Assembly (NCBI GenBank): GCA_947503365.1
Contig: CANNDT010000098.1
Coordinates: 1-16,613 of the forward strand
Source of the DNA: CANNDT01 sp945876205
Lineage (GTDB): Bacteria > Acidobacteriota > Vicinamibacteria > Vicinamibacterales > UBA2999
DNA length: 16,613 bases
Direction: 5' to 3'
Below, piece by piece: positions 7,200 through 15,074 of the stretch (position 1 is its first letter; each line of letters opens with the position of its first letter). The translations under genes were made by a program, and so were the position numbers. Under the pieces are notes generated by a model, which saw nothing but the letters and a program-made list of their open reading frames with translations, was not told where the DNA came from and did not search any database.

Positions 7200-8002
7200 C
7201 GCTCCATCGACGCATTGGTCGGGATGGCCTTCTTGGCCGCGAATGCCGCTCGCTCGCCCACGCCGTCAGGCGTGAGCCGCGGCACGGCCGGCACATCCTT
7301 CCACCACAGCTTCAGCGCCTCCCAGTGAATCCCCGCCATGACGTTCGCGGTCATGGCCGGGTACCTGACGAGCACTCTGCGGATCTCCGTCGCGTTCCAG
7401 GGCCGTCGCTCGAGCGACAGCGTCGCGTCGAAGCACACCGAGCCTGCCTTCATCGCTTCCATATGAGCCACCAGACGCGCCGCCGGCGGTGTGAAGGCAA
7501 AGGCGTAGTCGAGGTCGACTTCCATGAACGGCGAGACGTAGAGCGACTTCACCGCGGTCGCGTGAAATGCGCCTGATGACGAATCGGGTCGCAGCCAGTA
7601 GTTGTGGACGCCACCGAACGTATTGCTCACCTCTGCGAGCACCAGCTGCAACCGCCCCGCGCGATCGAAGCAGTACGAGAACGAGACCGGGTTGAAGCAA
7701 TAGCCAAGATACCGCAGGTGTGTCAGCAGGAAGATGGGACCATCTGGCAGTTCGATGCCGTGACGAGCCGCGTCGAGGGCAAGTCGTTCCCGGAGCGGGC
7801 GGGCCGGGTCGCCGAGGTGATCCCGATCGTCAAAGCTGGCCCAGTTCCAGTGGTTGTGACTTGTCAATCGCGACGCACGCATCAACTCGGGCACACGGTC
7901 AATGTCGAGCAGCACCATGAATAGTGGATAGGTGAAGGCGTGCCGCACGGGCCCTTGTCGCCGGTGGCGAAGCGTGCCGACGAACAGTCCAGGCTGGATC
8001 AC
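7196..8002 (-). CDS. DUF1365 family protein
   Basis: A 268-residue protein. I chose GTG 8002-8000, which overlaps the oxidoreductase stop codon by one base (TAGTG) and begins VIQPGLFVGTLRHRR; a longer frame would run far into the upstream gene. Family motifs are GTLRHRRQGPVRHAFTYPLF (9-28), LLDIDRVPEL, LTHLRYLGYCFNPVSFSYCF (93-112) and EVSNTFGG-HNYW. DUF1365 proteins are nearly always encoded beside an FAD 'amine oxidase' and a CFA-like methyltransferase, as here, and are thought to act in the same lipid modification; the reaction is not established. Histidines in the first motif and the NPVSF segment are candidates for a functional site. No signal peptide is seen. Confidence 0.9.
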   Translation of the reverse strand: MIQPGLFVGTLRHRRQGPVRHAFTYPLFMVLLDIDRVPELMRASRLTSHNHWNWASFDDRDHLGDPARPLRERLALDAARHGIELPDGPIFLLTHLRYLGYCFNPVSFSYCFDRAGRLQLVLAEVSNTFGGVHNYWLRPDSSSGAFHATAVKSLYVSPFMEVDLDYAFAFTPPAARLVAHMEAMKAGSVCFDATLSLERRPWNATEIRRVLVRYPAMTANVMAGIHWEALKLWWKDVPAVPRLTPDGVGERAAFAAKKAIPTNASMER

Positions 8003-9250
8003 TACTCGACCCCGAGTGCGCTGGCAACGCGCAGCGCCGAGTTCAACCCTTCCTCGTCGAAGCCGTAGAACCAGTAGGCGCCACAGTAATGCGTCCGATT
8101 CACACCGCTGAACTGGCACCACTGCCGCTGGGCGTTGATCGCCTCGCGCGGATACAGCCGGTGGCGATAGACGAACCGACGAAGCACATGAGGTTCGTCA
8201 CTGTGGTTGTCCGCATTGAGCGTGACGCAGTATTGCTCGGATGTCGTCAGTCCCTGAAGACGATTCAGGTCGTAGGTCACGATCGGCGGTGCATCGGCGT
8301 CGCCGGCGAGCAGATAGTTCCACGAGGCGCGCGCGGGCATCCGCACCGGCAGTACCGAGGTGTCGGTGTGCAGACAGGCCACGTTCGTCGTGGTGGTGAA
8401 GCCGGAGAACACGTCGCGCTCCCTCTCGGTCGGATCCGCCAGGAGGGACAGCACCCGATCGCCGTGACAGGCACACACTACCTCGTCGAACGCCATCGAC
8501 GGCCGATCGCGGAACGCCACTGTGATGCCACGCTCGCTTCGTCGCACGGACGCGACCGCCGCACCCTCGTGGATGTCCTCTGAGATGTGGGTGGCGAGCG
8601 TGGGAATGTAAGCGTGGCTGCCGCCGGTCACGACTTTCCACGTCGGCTGCGAGGTGATCGAGAGGAGGCTGTGGTTGTCGAAGAAGCGGATGAGCATCAG
8701 CGCGGGAAAGGATCGGATCGCGTCGAGCGAGGTCGACCAGATGGCCGACGCCATGGGAAAAAAGTACCGATACGTGTAGGTCGCGCTGAAACGGCGCAAC
8801 TCGAGAAAGTCTCTCAGCGTGTGGCCCTCGGCATCCGGTGCGTCGAGGAGCGCCGGGGCTTCCCGGTTGAACTGCACGATCTCTCGGAGCAACGCGAGAT
8901 GCGACGGCGCGAAAAGGTTCCGCCGCTGGGCAAAGAACCCGTTGGCGCCGCGGCTGCTGTACTCGAGTCCGCTCCGCCGGCACGACACCGAGAACGACAT
9001 GTCGGAGTCGTGCATGGCCACCCCAAGCTCGCTGAACAGGCGCACCAGGTGCGGATAGGTTCGGTCGTTGTGCACCAGGAAGCCCGTGTCGAGCGCCACG
9101 CTGCCGCTGGGGGGCGGAAACCATGACCGTATTGGTGTGGCCGCCAAGTCGGCGGTCCTGTTCGAAGAGGTGGACCCGATGCCGGCGGCTCAGCAGATAG
9201 GCGGAGGCCAGGCCGGCAATGCCCGCTCCGATGACCGCAATGGTCTTCAT
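8002..9250 (-). CDS. NAD(P)/FAD-dependent oxidoreductase (amine-oxidase family), frameshifted in this sequence
   Basis: First gene of the leftward operon. The N-terminus from ATG 9250 is a textbook FAD-binding fold: MKTIAVIGAGIAGLASAYLL with GxGxxG at 8-13, E30, then RLGGHTNT (34-41). At about residue 47 the reading frame changes: the continuation VALDTGFLVHNDRTYPHL...ELGV lies in the neighbouring frame and runs to TAG 8004-8002. The shift coincides with a run of six G on the plus strand (9109-9114); removing one base restores a single ~415-residue protein. Family features downstream include YFFPMASAIWS, FFDNHSLLSI, GGSHAYIP and, near the end, HYCGAYWFYGFDEEGLNSA. Such proteins are co-encoded with DUF1365 and CFA-like enzymes, and the UfaD protein of the furan-fatty-acid pathway is a flavoprotein of this general kind. 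A sequencing error in the homopolymer is the simplest explanation; a true mutation is possible. Confidence 0.88.
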
Positions 9251-9260
9251 GGCTCAGCAA

Positions 9261-9289
9261 GGAATACCACCCGAGCTTCGCTATGTCAA
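9261..9289 (-). promoter_or_regulatory. Predicted promoter of the leftward operon
   Basis: On the minus strand a perfect TTGACA (9289-9284) is followed after 17 bp by TATTCC (9266-9261), a weak -10 with three of six consensus bases. The -35 box lies in the left arm of the palindrome at 9280-9320, so a bound regulator would exclude RNA polymerase. The -10 is only about 10 bp upstream of the start codon at 9250, so the leader would be very short. An alternative -10 or an ECF-type sigma factor is possible. Confidence 0.4.
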
Positions 9290-9320
9290 TGTTTTGTCCA
9301 TGACAAATCATTGACATAGC
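9280..9320. promoter_or_regulatory. 41-bp near-perfect palindrome, predicted operator of the CarH/LitR-type regulator
   Basis: GCTATGTCAATG (9280-9291) and CATTGACATAGC (9309-9320) are perfect inverted repeats centred on 9300. An inner pair, TTTGTC (9293-9298) and GACAAA (9302-9307), has the same centre, so 18 of 20 base pairs match. GTC occurs at 9285-9287 and 9296-9298, and GAC at 9302-9304 and 9313-9315, so the half-sites in each arm are 11 bp apart, about one helical turn. This fits four DNA-binding heads of a tetrameric regulator. TTGACA in each outer arm doubles as the -35 box of a divergent promoter. Binding by the protein encoded at 9768-10697 is inferred from position and architecture. 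Confidence 0.75.
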
Positions 9321-9339
9321 CAGTCGTCCGAGATACGCT
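9311..9339 (+). promoter_or_regulatory. Predicted promoter of the rightward operon
   Basis: A perfect TTGACA (9311-9316) lies in the right arm of the palindrome and is followed after 17 bp by TACGCT (9334-9339), a weak -10. The predicted leader would be roughly 25-30 bases before the DUF2177 start at 9373, which is preceded by a GGGGG stretch (9363-9367). The regulator gene is second in this operon, so the promoter would be autoregulated. Confidence 0.45.
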
Positions 9340-9372
9340 GGTGCTCGGACAACTCAGAAGCCGGGGGTATCG

Positions 9373-9771
9373 ATGGGATCCACGATCAGGCTCGCGACGT
9401 TTGGTGCTCTGGCGTTCATGGTGCTCGATGGCATCTGGCTCGGGGTGCTGACGAAGAACTTCTACCGCGATCAACTGGCGCCGATCGTACGCCTCGCCGA
9501 CGGTGGCATCGCCCCCAACTGGCCGGCAGCGCTGGTGGTCTATGCCCTGCTCGGGACCGGCATCGCCCTCTTCGTCATCCCGCGCGCGTCCACGGTCTGG
9601 TCTGCGGCCGTCTACGGCGCTCTGTTCGGCCTCGTCGTATACGGCGTCTACGACTTCACCAATTACTCAACGCTGCGCCAGTGGCCATTTGTCCTGACGT
9701 TGGTCGACGCGGCGTGGGGAACGTTCGCGTCTGCGACAGCGGCGGCCGCCGTGCGAATGGTGGTCCGGTGA
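9373..9771 (+). CDS. DUF2177 family membrane protein
   Basis: A 132-residue protein with about four hydrophobic segments (roughly 5-25, 50-68, 74-92 and 106-128). It begins GSTIRLATFGALAFMVLDGIW and contains the DUF2177 hallmarks VLDGIWLG (about 17-24), FYRDQLAPI and VVYGVYDFTNYSTLRQWP (about 88-105). DUF2177 proteins are small inner-membrane proteins commonly encoded in LitR/photolyase/CFA-type clusters; no biochemical function is known. It is the first gene of the rightward operon, and its stop overlaps the regulator's GTG start (GTGA, 9768-9771), so the regulator is probably translated by coupling. Confidence 0.88.
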   Translation: MGSTIRLATFGALAFMVLDGIWLGVLTKNFYRDQLAPIVRLADGGIAPNWPAALVVYALLGTGIALFVIPRASTVWSAAVYGALFGLVVYGVYDFTNYSTLRQWPFVLTLVDAAWGTFASATAAAAVRMVVR

Positions 9772-10697
9772 GGAAGGCGAAGGAGACGGCCGCGCACTAT
9801 CCGATTCGCGTAGTGTCGAGGCTGACCGGGATTACCATCGACACCCTGCGCGCGTGGGAGCGACGGCACAATGCCGTCACGCCGGTCCGCGATGACCGTA
9901 GCCGCATGTACACCGATGCCGACGTCGCTCGCCTTCGGTTGCTGCGCGAGGCCGTGGAGCACGGGCACAGCATCGGTCGCCTCTCGAGACTTGGCGACGA
10001 GCAACTGCGCCGCCTCGGGGTCACGGCCAAAGCGGCCGCGGTGTCCACGGTCGAGGTTGCGCGGCAGACGATACCGGGCATCGAAGCGCTCAAGGCGGCG
10101 TTGTATTCGTACAACTCCGTGGGCGTCGATCAGGAGATCTCTCGCCTGGCCTCGATGGTTCGTCCGTTGGAGCTTCTGCAGGAGGTGCTGATGCCGGTCC
10201 TCGCGCAGGTCGGCGACGACTGGCACCGCGCTCGCACCAGGATCGCCCACGAGCACCTGATGTCGGCGGCGGCCCGGAACATCCTCGGTTCGTTTCTTCG
10301 CTTGCATGCGCGGCCGACGACGCCCGTCCGGTTGCTGTTTGCGACGGTATCTGGCGACCGTCATGAAATCGGTACGCTGGGCGCCGCGATGCTCGCCGCC
10401 AGCAGCGGTCTCGGCGTCGCCTATCTCGGGCCCAATCTTCCCGCGCGAGACATCCTCGACAGCGTGAAGCCCGCCGGCGCACAGGTGTTGGTGCTCGGTC
10501 TCACCGGAGCGGCCGGGAAGACGACGGGGCACGAACTTCAGGCTGTCGTGCGCGATCTCCCTCGAGACGTTGAGCTGTGGGTCGGTGGACGCGGTGCGGA
10601 GCGCCAGGCATCGATTGTCAGCCCGCGGGGTCTCGTCTTCGGCGACTACACCGCGTACCAGAAGGAGCTCGTCCGCCTCGGCGGGCGCGTTGCGTGA
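9768..10697 (+). CDS. MerR-family transcriptional regulator with B12-binding domain, CarH/LitR-type photoreceptor
   Basis: A 309-residue protein. I chose GTG 9768, which overlaps the DUF2177 stop; the next residues RKAKETAAHYPIRVVSRLTG fit a MerR start, whereas a longer frame adds unrelated sequence. Domains: MerR winged helix (about 11-80, with DTLRAWERRH at 25-34 and R-x-Y-T-D-A-D-V), a helical cap (about 105-182) and a Rossmann-type cobalamin domain (about 186-305). W152 followed by nine residues and E162-H163 is the W-x9-EH light-sensing signature of CarH; D197-R-H199-E-I-G202 is the DxHxxG cobalamin motif in which H199 should ligate cobalt. Known homologues bind AdoCbl in the dark, tetramerise and repress, and are released by light. 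It is expected to act on the palindrome at 9280-9320. Confidence 0.93.
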   Translation: MRKAKETAAHYPIRVVSRLTGITIDTLRAWERRHNAVTPVRDDRSRMYTDADVARLRLLREAVEHGHSIGRLSRLGDEQLRRLGVTAKAAAVSTVEVARQTIPGIEALKAALYSYNSVGVDQEISRLASMVRPLELLQEVLMPVLAQVGDDWHRARTRIAHEHLMSAAARNILGSFLRLHARPTTPVRLLFATVSGDRHEIGTLGAAMLAASSGLGVAYLGPNLPARDILDSVKPAGAQVLVLGLTGAAGKTTGHELQAVVRDLPRDVELWVGGRGAERQASIVSPRGLVFGDYTAYQKELVRLGGRVA

Positions 10698-10702
10698 TAC
10701 CC

Positions 10703-13096
10703 ATGACGTTCCGAGACAGCTCGTCCCGCCTGTATTCATATCTGTCAACGGCGTTCACCGTGGCAGCGTTGGCCCTTGGGGTGACATCTGCCTCGGCGCA
10801 GGACACCACCGGCGTCGGCGCCATCAGCGGCGTGGTCGTGGACCCGAGTGGCCGGCCGACCGAAGGCGTGCGCGTGTGCGCCCTCGACACTGCCGCGTGT
10901 GTCACAAGTGACGCACAGGGGGCGTTTCGTATTGGCGACCTGCGCGCGGGCGCCTATCGCCTGGAGGTCCTGCCACTCGAAGGCCTCCCGTTCACCAGCG
11001 AGCCAGTGGACGTGCGCGCCGGGCTGGACGGCACGGTGGAGATATCGTTGCCCACTATCGAGAACTTCCAGCAAGCGATCACGGTCACCGCGCCAGCGTT
11101 CCAGGCACCGGAAGAGGTGAAGAACTCCGGCTTCCTGGTGGGGCCCCGCGAGATCCTCAAGAGCGCTGCGGCCCTGCAGGACGTCTCGCGCTATGTCCAG
11201 GGTCTGCCGGGCGTGGCGATCGGCACCAACGACTTCCGCAACGACATCATCGTCCGTGGCGGCAGCCCGCTCGAGAACCTGTTCGTCGTGGACAACGTTG
11301 AGATTCCGAACATCAACGCCTTCGCAAACTTCGCGTCAGCCGGTGGCACGGTGAGCCTGCTCGATGCCGAACTCCTGCAGGACGTGACCTTCCTCACCGG
11401 AGGATACCCCGCGCCCTACATCAACCGCACGTCGAGCGTGTTGCAGGTCACCCAACGCGAGGGCAACCGGAAGGCGTTCAGCGGGTCGGCCACGCTGGGA
11501 TTCGCCGGCGCAGGCGCCATTCTCGAAGGACCCATCAATGCGGGTAAAGGATCGTGGGTGGTGTCGGCGCGACGAACCTTCCTGGATGTGTTCACACAGG
11601 ACGTCGGGTTCGGCGGCGTGCCGGTGGTCTACTCGTTCAACGGCAAGGCGGTCTACGACCTCACGCCCCGGGACCGCCTCTGGGTAGTGAACCTTTCGGG
11701 CGTCGACAATATTCGGCTCGGCCTCAGTGACTCTTCCGATGTCGAAGAAGAGATTGCCAACTTCGACATCCGATTCGACGGCTGGCGCAGCGCCACGGGC
11801 TTCAACTGGCAACGCATCTTCGGGTCACGTGGCGTCGGGCTCTTTGGCGTCACCCATTCCGAGGCCAAGGTGGGCCAGCAGGTGAAAGACCTGGTGTCGG
11901 AGGGCGCGCCGCCGCTGGGGGTGCCTGCTCAAGACATCATCAACCGGAGCCCCGTGGTCTACTTCGAGGATTCGCGCGAAGGTGAGACCACGGTTAAGTA
12001 CGATCTCACCGTGCACCTGCCGTTCTTCGAAACAGTACAGGTGGGGGGCAGCGTCAAGACGTTCCGCATCAACTACGTGGCCCGGTCCCCGTACGGCAAC
12101 GACACGCCGTACTCCCCGGTGCCAGGCATCGACCCGTTTTTCCTCAACACCCGCTTCCGGTCGTATCAAACCGGCGCCTACCTGCAGGCCTCGAAACAAC
12201 TGGCCTCGCGCGTGAACCTGACCCTCGGGGGACGCGTCGACCACTACGACATCCTGTCGCAGGGCAGGTTCAGCCCGCGGGCGGGCGTCAAGGTACGCCT
12301 TACCGACGCGCTGTCGTGGAACTCGAGCACAGGGTCGTACTACCAGCAGCCGGCGTTTCTCTTTGTGTCGGCATTTCCCCAGAACGCGTCGCTCGTACCT
12401 TGGCGCGCCGACCACTATGTGACGGGCCTGGCCTGGTCGCCCAACCCTGAGCTGCGGATGACGGCCGAAGCGTATCGGAAGACCTATACCGACTACCCGG
12501 TGGCGAGTGGCGTGCCGAGTGTGTCGCTCGCCAACATCGGCGACACGTTCGACGTGCGCGAAATCCTGTTTCCGCTCACGAGCGCCGGGGAGGGGTACTC
12601 CGAGGGCGTAGAGTTCTTCGTTGAGAAGCGGCTCACCTCGAAGCTCTATGGCCAGGGTAATCTGTCGTTCTCGCGCACGCGCCACGCGGGACTCGACGGC
12701 GTAATGAGACCCGGCTCGTTCGACTACCCGTTCGTCTTCAATCTGCTCGGCGGCTATCGCCTGTCGCCCGTGTGGGAACTCTCGGCCCGACTGTCGTTTC
12801 TCTCGGGCCGGCCGTTCACGCCCTACGACCAGACCGTGTCCACGGCACAGCGTCGCGGTGTCTACGACCTTGCTCGCGTCAATGCCGAGCGCGCGCCAGA
12901 CTATGGCCGCGTCGACATCCGGGTGGACCGCACCTTCACCGTAGGCGGGCGGCCGCTCAACCTGTTCTTCGGCGTACAGAACCTGACCAACCGCCGCAAC
13001 TTCGCTAGCTACAGCTGGAACCGCCGTATCAATGCCCAGCAGTTCGGCGAGCAGCAAGGCGTCTTCCCCGTCCTTGGCCTCGATTGGCGATTCTAG
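10703..13096 (+). CDS. TonB-dependent outer-membrane receptor with carboxypeptidase-regulatory-like domain
   Basis: A 797-residue protein from ATG 10703; GTG 10694, overlapping the regulator stop (GTGA), is an equally possible start and adds three residues. A signal peptide is clear: basic start, hydrophobic core about 12-28, and A-S-A cleavage before Q33. Then comes a CarboxypepD_reg/CNA-B-like domain (about 38-117: GAISGVVVDPSGRPTEGVRV), a TonB-box-like QQAITVTA (123-130) and a plug domain (about 139-250: DVSRYVQGLPGV, VRGGSPLENLFVVDNVEIPN). A long beta-barrel follows, ending in an aromatic-rich strand with terminal Phe (GLDWRF). It should transport a bulky ligand across the outer membrane using TonB-ExbB-ExbD; the ligand cannot be read from the sequence. 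Its place directly after the photoreceptor gene suggests co-regulation by light. Confidence 0.93.
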   Translation: MTFRDSSSRLYSYLSTAFTVAALALGVTSASAQDTTGVGAISGVVVDPSGRPTEGVRVCALDTAACVTSDAQGAFRIGDLRAGAYRLEVLPLEGLPFTSEPVDVRAGLDGTVEISLPTIENFQQAITVTAPAFQAPEEVKNSGFLVGPREILKSAAALQDVSRYVQGLPGVAIGTNDFRNDIIVRGGSPLENLFVVDNVEIPNINAFANFASAGGTVSLLDAELLQDVTFLTGGYPAPYINRTSSVLQVTQREGNRKAFSGSATLGFAGAGAILEGPINAGKGSWVVSARRTFLDVFTQDVGFGGVPVVYSFNGKAVYDLTPRDRLWVVNLSGVDNIRLGLSDSSDVEEEIANFDIRFDGWRSATGFNWQRIFGSRGVGLFGVTHSEAKVGQQVKDLVSEGAPPLGVPAQDIINRSPVVYFEDSREGETTVKYDLTVHLPFFETVQVGGSVKTFRINYVARSPYGNDTPYSPVPGIDPFFLNTRFRSYQTGAYLQASKQLASRVNLTLGGRVDHYDILSQGRFSPRAGVKVRLTDALSWNSSTGSYYQQPAFLFVSAFPQNASLVPWRADHYVTGLAWSPNPELRMTAEAYRKTYTDYPVASGVPSVSLANIGDTFDVREILFPLTSAGEGYSEGVEFFVEKRLTSKLYGQGNLSFSRTRHAGLDGVMRPGSFDYPFVFNLLGGYRLSPVWELSARLSFLSGRPFTPYDQTVSTAQRRGVYDLARVNAERAPDYGRVDIRVDRTFTVGGRPLNLFFGVQNLTNRRNFASYSWNRRINAQQFGEQQGVFPVLGLDWRF

Positions 13097-13101
13097 CCAC
13101 G

Positions 13102-13629
13102 ATGCCCCACGTGCTCGATCTGGTGGTCGTCTTCGATCCGGAGGGTCGGCAGGTTCGCCTGGGACAGTTGTGGGCTGATCGAACCGTGGTCCTGGCGTTC
13201 GTCCGCCACTTCGGATGCCTGTTCTGCAGGCAACAAATCGCCGGGCTCCGTCCGTTTCTCGATCGTATTCGCGCCCGGGGCGCGGAGCTCGTCGTAATCG
13301 GCCATGGCAGCATCGAAGAGGCCCGCGCCTTCCGAGATGAAGAGCAGCTAACCGTTCCTCTCCTGACCGACCCGAGCCGCCAGTCCTACTGCGCCCTACA
13401 GATGCGGCGGGGGCTGGATTCCGTGCTGTCCCCCGCGGTTCTGGTGCGAGGCTTCAGGGCCTGGCGCGCAGGCTTCCGTCAGTCACATGTCGCCGGCGAC
13501 CCGCTCCAGCAGGGCGGCGTCGTCGTGATCGCACCGGGAGGGGTGGAGCGCTTCCGGTACATCAGCCAGGACGCCAGTGACCACCCGACGCCCGCCCAGA
13601 TCCTGGCGGTGCTCGAGCGTCAGCCATGA
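13102..13629 (+). CDS. Peroxiredoxin-like protein (AhpC/TSA_2, PRXL2-like thioredoxin fold)
   Basis: A 175-residue protein from ATG 13102, 5 bp after the receptor stop; a TTG at 13084 would extend it into the receptor gene and is less likely. Sequence blocks: a thioredoxin-fold strand VVLAFVRHFGCLFCRQQ (29-45) with C39-x-x-C42, LVVIGHGS (63-70), VPLLTDPSRQSYCAL (85-99) and a closing GGVVVIAPGGVERFRYIS strand. The FGCxFC motif fits the AhpC/TSA_2 family, thought to be a thiol-dependent antioxidant or redox enzyme. There is no signal peptide, so it is cytosolic. Its stop overlaps the next start (ATGA, 13626-13629). In a light-responsive operon a role against photo-oxidative lipid peroxides is plausible but inferred. 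Confidence 0.8.
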   Translation: MPHVLDLVVVFDPEGRQVRLGQLWADRTVVLAFVRHFGCLFCRQQIAGLRPFLDRIRARGAELVVIGHGSIEEARAFRDEEQLTVPLLTDPSRQSYCALQMRRGLDSVLSPAVLVRGFRAWRAGFRQSHVAGDPLQQGGVVVIAPGGVERFRYISQDASDHPTPAQILAVLERQP

Positions 13630-15074
13630 GCCAGACACCCGTCGTACTCCTCACGGGCGCAACCGGCTACATTGGAGGACGACTCGTGCCGGTCCTCGAA
13701 GCGTCTGGGGTTCGGCTGCGCTGCCTCGCGCGGCGTCCCGACGCGATTGCGTCACGCGTGTCTCCGACGACCGAGGTGGTGGCGGGCGACCTGTTCGACC
13801 CGGCGTCGCTCGACAGCGCCCTGGCTGGGATCGACGTGGCCTATTACCTCGTGCACTCGATGGGGGCTCACGGCGACTACCTGGAGAAGGATCGCGTCGC
13901 CGCGCGCAATTTCGGCGAGGCCGCTCGGACGGCGGGCGTTCGACGGATTGTGTACCTGGGCGGCCTCGCGACCGGTGAAGAGACGCTCAGTCAACACCTC
14001 AGCAGCCGGATCGAAACCGGCGAGACGTTGCGAGCCAGCGGTGTCCCGGTCGTGGAGTTCCGGGCCTCGGTGGTCATCGGCTCCGGAAGCCTCTCATTCG
14101 AGCTCATCCGGGCGCTCGTGGAACGTCTGCCAGTGATGATCTGTCCACGCTGGGTTGCAACGCTTGCGCAGCCGATTGGCATCGATGATGTGCTCGCGTA
14201 TCTTGCCGCGGCGCTCCACCTGCCTGACGGCGCGAGTCGCACGTTTGAAATCGGCGGTGCGGATCGGGCCAGCTACGGGAACCTGATGCGAGAGTACGCG
14301 CGGCAGCGCGGACTCAAGCGGTTGATGATCTCGGTGCCGCTTCTGACGCCTCACCTGTCGAGCCTGTGGCTCGGACTCGTGACGCCCGTGTACGCCCGGG
14401 TCGGACGAGAACTGATCAGTGGGCTGAAGAACCGGTCCGTGGTGACAGATCCCGCGGCGCTCTCGGCCTTCACGATCAGGCCCGCCGGCCTGTCGGACGC
14501 CATCCGTCGTGCGATTCGCTACGAGGATCGCGCATTCGCGCAGACCCGGTGGTCGGATGCGCGTTCCTCGGGAGGAGGGCCGCCACTACCGGCCGAGCGA
14601 GCGTCCGGCAGCAAGCTCATCGATACCCGAATGATGCGGGTGACCGTCGATCCCACCAACGCGTTTGAACCCATCGCGAGAATTGGGGGCGCGCGAGGCT
14701 GGTATTTCGGCACCTGGTTGTGGCGCATCAGGGGCTGGGCCGACCTGTTGATCGGCGGCGTGGGGATGCGGCGCGGGCGGCGCGACCCTGATGCACCGGC
14801 CGTTGGCGACACGCTCGACTTCTGGCGGGTCGAAGCGTACGAACCGGGCCGACGATTGAGGCTCGCGGCCGAAATGACGTTGCCGGGCCGGGCCTGGCTG
14901 GAGTTCGAGGTCGTACCCGAAGCCGGCGGGGCGATCATCCACCAGACAGCCGTATTCGAACCGGCTGGGCTACCCGGCCTGCTCTACTGGTACGTGCTCC
15001 TTCCGGTGCACACCATGATCTTCGGAGGGATGCTCCGCGAGATCGCCAAACGCGCTCAGGGAGGCCGCCCATGA
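13626..15074 (+). CDS. SDR/NmrA-like NAD(P)-binding protein fused to DUF2867
   Basis: A 482-residue two-domain protein. Residues about 1-300 form an atypical SDR fold with LLTGATGYIGGRL (8-20), CLARRPDA (33-40), GDLFDPASL (54-62), VAYYLVHSMG (71-80) and RIVYLGGLA (107-115). Residues about 325-480 form a DUF2867 domain with RVTVDPTNAFEPIARIGG (338-355), GWYFGTWLWRIRG and DFWRVEAYEPGRRLRL (398-413). The DUF2867 part resembles SRPBCC-like lipid-binding folds, so a hydrophobic substrate is plausible. Proteins of this architecture are commonly encoded in LitR/photolyase/CFA-type clusters; the substrate is unknown. Its ATG overlaps the preceding TGA by 4 bases. Confidence 0.9.
   Translation: MSQTPVVLLTGATGYIGGRLVPVLEASGVRLRCLARRPDAIASRVSPTTEVVAGDLFDPASLDSALAGIDVAYYLVHSMGAHGDYLEKDRVAARNFGEAARTAGVRRIVYLGGLATGEETLSQHLSSRIETGETLRASGVPVVEFRASVVIGSGSLSFELIRALVERLPVMICPRWVATLAQPIGIDDVLAYLAAALHLPDGASRTFEIGGADRASYGNLMREYARQRGLKRLMISVPLLTPHLSSLWLGLVTPVYARVGRELISGLKNRSVVTDPAALSAFTIRPAGLSDAIRRAIRYEDRAFAQTRWSDARSSGGGPPLPAERASGSKLIDTRMMRVTVDPTNAFEPIARIGGARGWYFGTWLWRIRGWADLLIGGVGMRRGRRDPDAPAVGDTLDFWRVEAYEPGRRLRLAAEMTLPGRAWLEFEVVPEAGGAIIHQTAVFEPAGLPGLLYWYVLLPVHTMIFGGMLREIAKRAQGGRP

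Noticed and set aside
5989..7296. Minus-strand open frame of 435 codons overlapping the CFA-like gene
   Set aside because: Out-of-frame shadow of the methyltransferase; Arg-rich with no motifs.
11825..13057. Minus-strand open frame of 410 codons inside the TonB receptor gene
   Set aside because: Antisense shadow; the plus strand encodes an unbroken receptor with signal peptide, plug and barrel.
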